A DNA stretch of 64,000 nucleotides from assembly GCA_963853835.1 (NCBI GenBank), contig OY970834.1, forward strand, positions 23,814,365 to 23,878,364, read 5' to 3'. The stretch is from Calendula officinalis (Eukaryota; Streptophyta; Magnoliopsida; Asterales; Asteraceae). Shown one piece after another: positions 36,315 to 47,015 of the stretch. The position numbers were made by a program, and so were the translations under genes. Under the pieces are notes generated by a model. That model was not told where the DNA came from. It saw only the letters and a list, made by a program, of their open reading frames with translations, and searched no databases. Positions within the stretch are counted from its first letter, which is position 1; the number at the start of each line of letters is the position of its first letter.

Positions 36315-36790
36315 ATGGTTAATTGATTATTATTTCAAGACTTTTCATATGACAATATGAGTTTATTAGTCATAATTATTTCTTCAATTTTTAAATATAT
36401 TAAATAATTATAATTAAATTCTACTTATTTTTATTATAAAATTGTTTTTATTACTCATTTTAATTTACTAATAGTTATTTCAAAACTTTTCATATGACAA
36501 TTTGAGTTTATTAGTCATAATTTATCTTCAATTTATAAATATATTAAATAATTATAATTAAATTCTACTTATTTTATTATAAAATAGTTTTTATAACTTA
36601 TATTAATTTAATAATAATTATTTCAAGACTATTCATGTGACAATTTAAGTTTATTAGTCATAATTATTGCTTATTCATATTTATGATAAGAAATCAGCTT
36701 TATTATATTCTAAATAAATGTAAATAAATGCTACATTAGTTTAGACCTTATTTCATGACTTTTGATATTACAATTTGATAAAGTTATTAG
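36315..36790. repeat. AT-rich tandem repeat, ~143-bp unit (second block)
   Basis: Three or more degenerate units related to 34929-35200. The CTTTTCATATGAC marker or its variants fall near 36341, 36486, 36629 and, more weakly, 36766. Together with the first block they suggest an array that the repeats at 35203 and 35920 have interrupted. Confidence 0.65.
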
Positions 36791-36881
36791 TTTTTATTAT
36801 ACTTTTTTATTACAATAGTCTTTTCATTACATTAATTTATTAATCATATTTATGACAAACTATATATTAGTTTATTAATCA

Positions 36882-37105
36882 CGAGGCAACATGGCCCGTG
36901 CGATGCACGGGCTTTATTCACAATAAACAACAATTTTGAACGTAAATCCTATATATTGAAATGGTGTTACGGACAAAGTACATAAAACATGATCACTAAC
37001 ATGTTTACTTTTGATTGCGGTAAAGGAACAAACGAATTGAAAGAAGGAACAAAACATCATCGTTTTTATTAGCATAGCACAAAAAATATTATTTGATGTT
37101 ATGAA
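36882..37105 (-). repeat. Hairpin-ended dispersed repeat, copy 3
   Basis: The plus-strand start is CGAGGCAACATGGCCCGTGC. The hairpin GCCCGTGC-GAT-GCACGGGC at 36894-36912 is perfect. The shared body includes CTAACATGTTTAC and CATCGTTTTTATTAGCATA. Confidence 0.65.
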
Positions 37106-37149
37106 CAAACGGATTGAAAGAAGCATTAACGCGTGAACCATTCATATAA

Positions 37150-38792
37150 AACATTGTTAATTAGGTATGTCAAAATCAATTATTAGTGTTCTTACCCTGA
37201 TTTAATGTGACTTAGATCAGATGGAAAGACGGGTGTGGTGAAGAATAGGTTTCTTACAATCAAGCACAGTCGATTATGGCGGTGTATTCAGCGGTAGATG
37301 GCCATGAACCTATATATTATGGTTGAAAGAAACGAAAATGTGTCGATTGGGAAGGAGAAACACGTCTCCCAGAAATAGGTATTAACCGAAGGTGTTCTTT
37401 GGACCAATAGGTTTCTGGATGCCGATTGGATATGAAGCGAAAGCAATCTGGTAGCAAATTTCAAACATGAAAAAAAAAGATTGATTTTATTGAAAAAATC
37501 TATAGTTAGCAATAATAAAATCCTAAACAGTGGAAAGAAAATGCAATATTTATCAGGCTATCAACGATTGAACATAGAGAATTCTATTGTATAAAACAAA
37601 TTCAAATAACTCAAAACATGAAGTTTTGCAGCCTCGTTAATCTACCAAGTCATTTGAAACTTGTCCCATTTACTAAATTGACTCGTTAAGATAAACACAA
37701 CCCAATTTGAACCATTAATGAGCGAACGGGTCAAGATTAGAAATGTAAACTTAGAAGAATTATACAAATGAAGATGAAAGCTGACCGTTATTAAGGCAAT
37801 GAAAAAACTTCAAACTAAAAACCAAAATCTGTTGATGAATTAATACATGTTCATTAAATTCTAAATATTTTCTGCTACAATTTTTTGATATTGCGTTAAC
37901 CCAAAACGTATTTCTTTTTGTTGATATCGAATAAGAAAGACTACCATAAACGCTGCGCAATTCCATGATTTATCTAACTTGAATCAAAGTTGGCAAAACG
38001 TCCCTCATGTTGACATGGTCGAAGTCTGCAATTTTGTGGATTACAACATATTGGTCTTAGTAAAAAGAAAACCATCGAACCCAAGCTTAAGAGAAATTCA
38101 ATTCAGTCATCATTTTATTAAAATATATATGCAGTCAACAAAGCATCATTTCAGTGACCAAATTAAAGGAAAACAAATAAAAATGGAAAACATATATTTT
38201 TTTAACACAATGAAGTTTCCTGCATCAGTAAAATAGAAATGCTATATTGACGAACTCAATTGATTAATATCAATGAAATTTATGTAAGGAGGAAATCAAA
38301 TAGAAAAATTAATAATGTCAATGCACATTAAAAAATAACCACTTTAATCATGTTAACAGACCAAAAACAAAAAAAGAATAATTAATATCATTGGAAACTT
38401 TCTTTGAGACATTTCCTCAAACAGTTGGTGTGCATCAAATAATTGGTGTTGATAAAGATATATTGCAGTGGAAAACAAATCATTCATATTAGTAATTAAC
38501 AATTAACATTTTCAATTAGATTCAAGGTAAACATATGTAACAAACGATGTACATAATATAAAATAAAAAACAATCATAATCATCACACTAAAAGGAAAAA
38601 GAAACCACGGGGTTTTAAATTGAAGGGATGTGAAGAAAAGACTACCGATTGGTGATTGAAGCTTCGATTGAACAATGTGTTAATTGATGAAATTAGGTTG
38701 AACCGGTTGCAGGTTATCCGTTATTGCCCGGTTGAACGAAGGAAAATGATGGTTTTCTTCATAATCTTAGTAGTTTATATAGAAAATGAACT
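37150..38792. other. Region left of the retrotransposon array
   Basis: AT-rich DNA with short open frames on both strands (for example about 37760-37966 minus and 37979-38236 plus), none with recognisable domains. Nothing is supported as a gene. Confidence 0.35.
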
Positions 38793-38797
38793 GGTGG

Positions 38798-41162
38798 TGT
38801 AACGACCCGAATTTTTGTGATAAATAAATTCTAAGAAAATATGATAAACAAGGATAAATCATTTAAAGAACGTAGGAATTGGTTTCGTGTCATTTGGACG
38901 CCGTATGAGAAAGTTATGGACGAAACCAGGTCGAAACATGGAACAAAAACTGCAGCCCGTCTGGTGCAGCGAGTTCGCGGCGCGAACTAGGTTCTCGCGA
39001 TCGCGAGGATCGGGCAGAGACTTGGGGTTTTCAGAGATCAGAGTTCGCGGCTGGTTCACGAACGCGAACTGTTCACGACACGCGAAGTTCGCGGCGCGAA
39101 GTCTGTCAGACACAGCATTAAAGTCGGGTTTTGGCTCATTTCATGCCATCTCAAACCCTAGTTTCTCTCCCAACGAGTTTGTATACGTTTTTGAGTGGAA
39201 AACATCATTTGGAGCCGATTTCTTCATCAAATCTCGTGAATTGTCACTCCTAGTTGAAGATTAAAGGTATATCTTCACTCCTTTGTAGTTGTAGCTCTAG
39301 ATCTATGGATCTTGAAGCTTGGGTTTGAAACCCTAGTTCTTGGGTGTATGGGTTATGGTGAAATAAATGATGTATACACTTAATAGATGGTATTTCAACG
39401 AAGGAAACAAGTGTAAGGTTAAGATTTGCAAGAATCTTAAGGGTTGGTTAACCTAGGGTTTTATATACCATCAAAAAATTGGGGAAAATGTTATTAAAGG
39501 GTGTTTATAGATAAATGGACACATTGTTAGTCATATGTGATGTTGAATATCTTGTGATTAATGTATTAGGCTTTTGGTGAAGTCTTGGAAGATTGGTTGA
39601 TTGTTGGAGCAAGGAATTGGGTGTGAAGAACACATTTGGAGCATTAATTGCTAAGGTGAGTACATGAGACTTTTAAAACTGGGTACATAGCAAATGGTTT
39701 TCGAAAATACATATGATATTTTATGAGTCTTTATTAATAAATATTTTGATAAAGATAGGACTAAAAAGATCAGAAAGTAGGTGTAATGTGATACTAGAAT
39801 AAGTCTAGTATGTTTGATGAATGTGGAATTAAATATGATAAACTAAGGTAATTATGGAATCCTGATTAATGAACCATAATAATAAAGTTATGGAGTAAAA
39901 GAATGTATACTGAGTCTTGATTAATAAATATGTATTAATAAAGCAAATGGGAAATGATTTGATAGTAATGAGTATCTATTGGTAAGAATTACTAATAAAA
40001 GAAAAGAACGAATATATATGAAAATGATTATGATGTGACTGGTAATAGTTATGTATTATAGTCAACGAAGAGATGAAGGTATTATGATATCGATAAATAA
40101 GAAATGTATCTTATGAAATAAGTGAGTATGGACCTCATAGGGTTCATAGATGTAGAAGTATGTGTGAGTTGCTAAAGATCGGGTCCACGTGACCATACAG
40201 GTACGTTCACTCTATGTTGAACTAGTTATATATAGTTATGATTAGATAACTAACTTGTTTGATGATTGATGTGATAGCTGAAGGCTTTGATTGGAATAAC
40301 TGATGAGTTATGGTAAGAATGAGATGATGTGATGATGCGGGGGACCCCCGGTCATGAGAGGGTGGAATGAGGGGCAGTTGGGTGGATTCCCATCGACTCA
40401 TCCACGATAGGTGTGGAGTGAGGGGCAGTTGGGTGGATTCCCATCGACTCATCCACGTTAGTAGTCTTGTTAACTGGACGTATTCCGGCGAGTAAGGCAG
40501 GTATCGGTAGATTGGGCGAATCCCTCTTGCCGGTATCTTGAAGCTTATTAATGGTGATGGATTTCGGTTAATAAGCTAATGTGGAACTTATTAATGGCGA
40601 TGGATTTCGGTTAATAAGTCAATGTGAAGCTTACTAATGGCGATGGATTTCGGTTAGTAAGTTAATGTGATTCTGGTACATATATGTTTATGTATTAGGT
40701 ATGTTTGTGCTTCTAGCTAGTTCGGGGGCAACCCGCTAGTTAGATGTGATTGATAGGAGAGCAAAAATTGATAGGGTCATAATAGGGTGACTAGGCGGTA
40801 TTGATGTCGTATATATATGCGTTTATATATTTATGAGTTGATTATTATTGGGGTCTAAAACCCATGCATCCCACGAGACTATTTTGTCTCACGTACTGCG
40901 TTTGTTTTTGTGGCTATGTACTCAGGTACAGGTTTGAAGCGATAGAAGGTTGCACTAGGAGTGGCCTTGATATGTTTAGCTCGGGAGCTCGTAGGTAGAT
41001 CCCGTTTGCCTATGGTTTTGATATACTTGGTGACACCGTATTTTTGTATACTCTGATAAAGGTTTTAAAGTTTTTGTTAAACTGTATTTTGGATTACGTA
41101 GAAAATGATGGAAATCGCATTTTAAATGTTTTAAACGATGTTATAAAAATACGGGTGTTACA
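38798..41162 (+). repeat. Array LTR 1
   Basis: 2365 bp, beginning TGTAACGACCCG where the other three have TGTAACGGCCCG. It lacks 20 bp in the CpG-rich hairpin cluster near 39090 relative to the other LTRs. Contains a TATA-like TATATATA near 40810, a 51-bp tandem duplication (copies from 40368 and 40419) and three consecutive hairpins at 40542-40661. Confidence 0.93.
40542..40661 (+). repeat. Three consecutive hairpins in LTR 1
   Basis: Tandem ~44-bp units each form a stem around the loop TGGYGATGGATTTCGG. The stems are AGCTTATTAA/TTAATAAGCT (40542-40577), ACTTATTAA/TTAATAAGT (40586-40619) and CTTACTAA/TTAGTAAG (40630-40661). The third stem has changes on both sides that keep the pairing. The trio is present in all four LTRs. 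Confidence 0.85.
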
Positions 41163-44100
41163 ACTTGGTATCAGAGTTATAGTTTAAGTGAATTAGGTTG
41201 GATGTCCATCCTAGTCTTAGACTGTAGCAATAAGAATGTAAGATTCCTTGAGATCGACAGGTTGACCTTGAGACTTTATGATAAGTTTAGGGTTGAACCT
41301 AGGGGACCTATAAAAGTTGTTATGAATTGTGCAATGTGTAGTCTTTTGAGACCGTAGGGCATTCGTATGATAGGGCCGATCCCTATGAGAAATGTCATGA
41401 TTTGATCTAACTGTGTTGTTTTTGACTGTTGAGTTGACCATTTAGATCTTGTTTGTTGGATACGTTGGTATGGCGAAAGAATGAATGTGAAAAGTGGACG
41501 AGCTCCACTAAATCTGGAAGAGTTAAGAATGAGGATATGAACCAGATTTTGGATAATTGAATGAATGAGGGTAGGTGGAATGATTCCAATACCCATGTGA
41601 AGGAAGAGTCATCGAGTGGCGAAGTCCGTAGTGGGAAGTATCTACATATAAAGGTAGCAAGACCTAGCCGGAAGAAATGGAAGGATGTTGTATAAGGCCT
41701 TCATAGCGTGTAAAACTGTTGGATAATTCGGGGTTTCTGAGCCTGAGGTCACGATTTTGGTGGATTCGGTGGATTGAGCAAGTGCTAGATAGTAGCGAAT
41801 GAAGGAAATATTATATGGTGACTTTGGCGTCACGGTTATTGAAGGAAGAGACGTTGACACGGTGGAATGTTGTGTGAAACTTTGGGAAAGATAGCACGGT
41901 ATAAGATGTCGTGAAAGGAATTCACGAACAAGTTGAAAGGGGAAGTTGCCCGGAAAGAATCTAGAATAGGATTCATGATACAACCTCGGAAATCTTAAGT
42001 AAAATGGATGCTATGTGATTATGGCCCAATTGCCCGGTTGTTGCACGAATTGGTGCTTATAGAAATTGCAATGAGTCGTATGATGTGGGGATTTATTTTG
42101 GGAATAGTCTCCCCGGTTAGTTATGTGTAAGGAAATATGTATTTGAAAAGATTATAGACAAGTGTGTCACATGTGGTAAAGACATAAGGGTCGATGCTAT
42201 TATGAAGTATCAAAGGACAACCACGAGGATGGTAAATGTGTTTCAACAAAGGATAGTAGTACAAGGAAGTACTAAGTCTTGGTAAGAAATGTTAGCGCAG
42301 ATTGAAATTCTAGAAATAGAAACCTTGAGAAATGAAACTTGGATGTTCGGCGAGAAGCCCGATAGATAAAGTAATGATTGTTACACGTGAATGGTAAAGA
42401 AAAGAATGACTAAAGTATAGTGATGTCTTAGAACTCATAAATGGGAAATGTGTATAAAGAAATAAGTGTCGGGGACAACGAACTTTGATTGTCGAAGGTG
42501 ATTGAGTAAAAAGGTGGCATAAAGCCATGTCGAGCTTTGTGACAATGATGATGAATTCGATATTAAGGGTAAGAAAATAATTGTTAGTTACGTGTTATAG
42601 TAATGGTATGGCGGTATATGACGCAGAGTAGTGTGAGACTACGGTTGGGGAAGGAATAATTCTAAGTCTCACGATGTATAAAAGTGGAACATCGAGTGTT
42701 GAGCTATTGGGTGCTAAGTCATGGGTCACGAGTGTAGACCGGAGTCGGTTGGTTGACTCAAAGATGACCGGGTTAGCCGGTGAAATATGGTTAATGGAAT
42801 AGAGTGGTGGTTACCCGGTGGTGACAAAAGTTTTGGGAAATGTGGAAAGAAAGAAATGAACCAGTTAAGGGTGGTCAATGTGTAATTGAAACGGTAAATA
42901 GTATTCGGAGATTTTAATAGTTTACCCGCGGGGTACAATGCATGTGTATTATGCGATAGTCGTTGAAAGCATATGATAATGAAAAGGTAATGTTATATGA
43001 CACGTGATAAGTAATATGTCCAATGAGAAATGTGTTAAATATGAAAGAAAATGATAACGTGATGTTATGAGAAATGTGCTAGATTGCATGGCGAATAAAT
43101 AGACGATTAAATGAGTAAGATAGTGGTAAAGTATGTGATGTGAAAAGGTGTATACTAATGAAGTATGCATGATAAGATAAGAAAGAAAGGATGTGATTAG
43201 CTCGGGGGATCCCTGGCTACTATGATGTTTGGGGGTGGAATCGGTTGGGCGAATCCCAATGGTTCCATTCCGTGATTGGAGATGTTCCAATCACTGTGAC
43301 AGCTTGAATCTTGATGGATTGGAGGCTTTCCAATCATCTTGATGTGATAGTTAAATTATGGATTGTTGTGTCCGTATGATAATATTTATTTATATATGTG
43401 GTGAATGTAGAACCATGTGGTTAATGTGTATTGTTATGATTTTATGGTAAGTGAGAATTTGGTGTGAAATACGGGTTGTATTTAGGCCATGTATGGGTAG
43501 GAGATGCCTACGACTTTTAGATTTTGAGAAAAGAGATGCTTTTAGCAAGAAGGTTGTTATTGATAACCTAGATGTGGTAAAATTTGTAGAGAAATGTGGA
43601 ATTTGTTGCGGTAGAGAATCTAATACCGATAGTTGAGAATGAAAAGCTATGAAAATGACCGATGTAATACAAAGATGATTGAAAGAATATGAGGTAACGG
43701 TATAAGTAACCAAATGAAGGTTAAGAAACGGTAAATGTTAGTGTGACCTTAAGTAAAGGCGCGACTTTCTAATTGTTTGGAGAGAAATTTAAAAGTTGGA
43801 AGAACGAGAATTGTTAAGGAAACTATAATGAGTATAACCAGAAGTGGTAAGTCTCTAAATGATATCCCCTGAGTAGGGAATTTGTTGATTTGGGAAAGTA
43901 TGGTTGACTTTATGCAAAAGTCAATGTTAGTCAAATTGTGATTTGGTTGGCTTGGTCAAGGATGAGCTTCGACTCTCGTTCAAATGACTAGTGAATGATG
44001 AGAGCATGATGTATCGGTTGTGTGTATGTGCGGGGGTTAATGGAATAATTAAAAGAATGATAGTCGAATTATGTGACTTTGACCCGTTGGGTGTTTAGAG

Positions 44101-44631
44101 TTGAATTTGAGAATCGAGTATATGATTATTGTTGGATCATTAATTAAAGGTCGATTGTAATGGAAAGGTTGATTAATGGAATCTCTAATGAATAAAGAAA
44201 TTGTTAAGGTATAGTTGACTTCATGCTTAAGTCAAGGGTTAGACGATGTTGGATTATATCGACTTGGTCGAAGTTAGATTTTAATGTTTGTGTGGATCGA
44301 TTAGATGACTGTAATGATTGGGTCATATAGTTTCTATGTGTATGGCGGGTCTGATTAAAGGAATTAATGTGTCACGGTCAAATTGTTCAATTTTTGACCC
44401 GTTTGGGTATAAGAAGCTTAAGATTGATTTTCTGACTCGTTTGGACCTATCGGGGTCAAGCAAATGTTTAAATATATATGGTGAATGTGTGAACACATAT
44501 TGTTGACTAAATTGGGATGGGAAAAGTTGATGGTAATAACCACAAGGGAACGAGAATGGAATGCTCGGTCAAATATGGGTTGGAAATTCTTGGTGATTCC
44601 GAGGACGGAATCCTTTTAAGGGGTGGATAGT
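41163..44631 (+). repeat. Array internal region 1
   Basis: 3469 bp without intact coding capacity. The primer site TGGTATCAGAGT starts at 41166. A gag-like trace is suggested near 41850-41955 (TLGKIARYKMS and KEFTNKLKGE in one frame with stops), and a CxxC zinc-knuckle-like CVTCGK near 42163. The open 3' tail 44523-44630 (NHKGT...GDSEDGILLRGG, then stop) resembles the end of a gypsy pol/chromodomain. The polypurine tract AAGGGGTGGATAGT occupies 44618-44631. Hairpin TGATTGGA/TCCAATCA lies near 43274-43295. Small minus-strand open frames are considered chance. Confidence 0.8.
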
Positions 44632-47015
44632 TGTAACGGCCCGAATTTTTGTGATAAATAAATTCTAAGAAAATATGATAAACAAGGATAAATCGTTTAA
44701 AGAACGTAGGAATTCGTTTCGTGTCATTTGGACGCCGTATGAGAAAGTTATGGACGAAACCGGGTCGAAACAAGGAACAAAAACTGCAGCCCGTCTGGTG
44801 CAGCGAGTTCGCGGCGCGAACTAGGTCTCGCGATCGCGAGGATCGGGCAGAGACTTGGGGTTTTCAGAGATCGGAGTTCGCAGCTGGTTCACGAACGCGA
44901 ACTGTTCACGACACGCGAAGTTCGCGGCGCGAACATGGGCTTCGCGGCGCGAAGTCTGTCAGACACAGCATTAAAGTCGGGTTTTGGCTCATTTCATGCC
45001 ATCTCAAACCCTAGTTTCTCTCCCAACGAGTTTGTATACGTTTTTGAGTGGAAAACATCATTTGGAGCCGATTTCTTCATCAAATCTCGTGAATTGTCAC
45101 TCCTAGTTGAAGATTAAAGGTATATCTTCACTCCTTTGTAGTTGTAGCTCTAGATCTATGGATCTTGAAGCTTGGGTTTGAAACCCTAGTTCTTGGGTGT
45201 ATGGGTTATGGTGAAATAAATGATGTATACACTTAATAGATGGTATTTCAACGAAGGAAACAAGTGTAAGGTTAAGATTTGCAAGAATCTTAAGGGTTGG
45301 TTAACCTAGGGTTTTATATACCATCAAAAAATTGGGGAAAATGTTATTAAAGGGTGTTTATAGATAAATGGACACATTGTTAGTCATATGTGATGTTGAA
45401 TATCTTGTGATTAATGTATTAGGCTTTTGGTGAAGTCTTGGAAGATTGGTTGATTGTTGGAGCAAGGAATTGGGTGTGAAGAATACATTTGGAGCATTAA
45501 TTGCTAAGGTGAGTACATGAGACTTTTAAAACTGGGTACATACCAAATGGTTTTCGAAAATACATATGATATTTTATGAGTCTTTATTAATAAATATTTT
45601 GATAAAGATAGGACTAAAAAGATCAGAAAGTAGGTGTAATGTGATACTAGAATAAGTCTAGTATGTTTGATGAATGTGGAATTAAATATGATAAACTAAG
45701 GTAATTATGGAATCCTGATTAATGAACCATAATAATAAAGTTATGGAGTAAAAGAATGTATACTGAGTCTTGATTAATAAATATGTATTAATAAAGCAAA
45801 TGGGAAATGATTTGGTAGTAATGAGTATCTATTGATAAGAATTACTAATAAAAGAAAAGAACGAATATATATGAAAATGATTATGATGTGACTGGTAATA
45901 GTTATGTATTATAGTCAACGAAGAGATGAAGGTATTATGATATCGATAAATAAGAAATGTATCTTATGAAATAAGTGAGTATGGACCTCATAGGGTTCAT
46001 AGATGTAGAAGTATGTGTGAGTTGCTAAAGATCGGGTCCACGTGACCATACAGGTACGTTCACTCTATGTTGAACTAGTTATATATAGTTATGATTAGAT
46101 AACTAACTTGTTTGATGATTGATGTGATAGCTGAAGGCTTTGATTGGAATAACTGATGAGTTATGGTAAGAATGAGATGATGTGATGATGCGGGGGACCC
46201 CCGGTCATGAGAGGGTGGAATGAGGGGCAGTTGGGTGGATTCCCATCGACTCATCCACGATAGGTGTGGAGTGAGGGGCAGTTGGGTGGATTCCCATCGA
46301 CTCATCCACGTTAGTAGTCTTGTTAACTGGACGTATTCCGGCGAGTAAGGCAGGTATCGGTAGATTGGGCGAATCCCTCTTGCCGGTATCTTGAAGCTTA
46401 TTAATGGTGATGGATTTCGGTTAATAAGCTAATGTGGAACTTATTAATGGCGATGGATTTCGGTTAATAAGTCAATGTGAAGCTTACTAATGGCGATGGA
46501 TTTCGGTTAGTAAGTTAATGTGATTCTGGTACATATATGTTTATGTATTAGGTATGTTTGTGCTTCTAGCTAGTTCGGGGGCAACCCGATAGTTAGATGT
46601 GATTGATAGGAGAGCAAAAATTGATAGGGTCATAATAGGGTGACTAGGCGGTATTGATGTCGTATATATATGCGTTTATATATTTATGAGTTGATTATTA
46701 TTGGGGTCTAAAACCCATGCATCTCACGAGACTATTTTGTCTCACGTACTGCGTTTGTTTTTGTGGCTATGTACTCAGGTACAGGTTTGAAGCGATAGAA
46801 GGTTGCACTAGGAGTGGCCTTGATATGTTTAGCTCGGGAGCTCGTAGGTAGATCCCGTTTGCCTATGGTTTTGATATACTTGGTGACACCGTATTTTTGT
46901 ATACTCTGATAAAGGTTTTAAAGTTTTTGTTAAACTGTATTTTGGATTACGTAGAAAATGATGGAAATCGCATTTTAAATGTTTTAAACGATGTTATAAA
47001 AATACGGGTGTTACA
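44632..47015 (+). repeat. Array LTR 2
   Basis: 2384 bp. Contains the full CpG-rich hairpin cluster at 44807-44954 and shares with LTR 1, but not LTRs 3 and 4, the word CCACGTGACC in place of CCACGGGACC. It is one base shorter than LTRs 3 and 4 at GGTCTCGCG. Confidence 0.93.
44807..44954 (+). repeat. CpG-rich hairpin cluster in LTR 2
   Basis: Four palindromes in about 150 bp of otherwise AT-rich DNA: GTTCGC-GGC-GCGAAC at 44807-44821, the perfect CTCGCGATCGCGAG at 44827-44840, GTTCGC-GGC-GCGAAC at 44920-44934 and CTTCGC-GGC-GCGAAG at 44940-44954. The last two differ by a paired change at the stem ends. The same cluster is in LTRs 3 and 4. In LTR 1 a 20-bp deletion fuses the last two. Confidence 0.85.

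Noticed and set aside
38887..39264. Plus-strand open frames in each LTR (about 60-125 codons)
   Set aside because: They cross the CpG-rich hairpin cluster and change length between LTR copies through small indels, with no sign of coding constraint.
40542..40661. Regular hairpin repeats as a CRISPR-like array
   Set aside because: Units are contiguous imperfect repeats without unique spacers, inside a plant LTR.
41217..43934. Minus-strand open frames (74, 106, 113, 72, 70, 113 and 107 codons) that recur in all three internal regions
   Set aside because: Their conservation is fully explained by recent duplication of the unit. They have no recognisable domains, overlap one another in different frames, and run opposite to the element.
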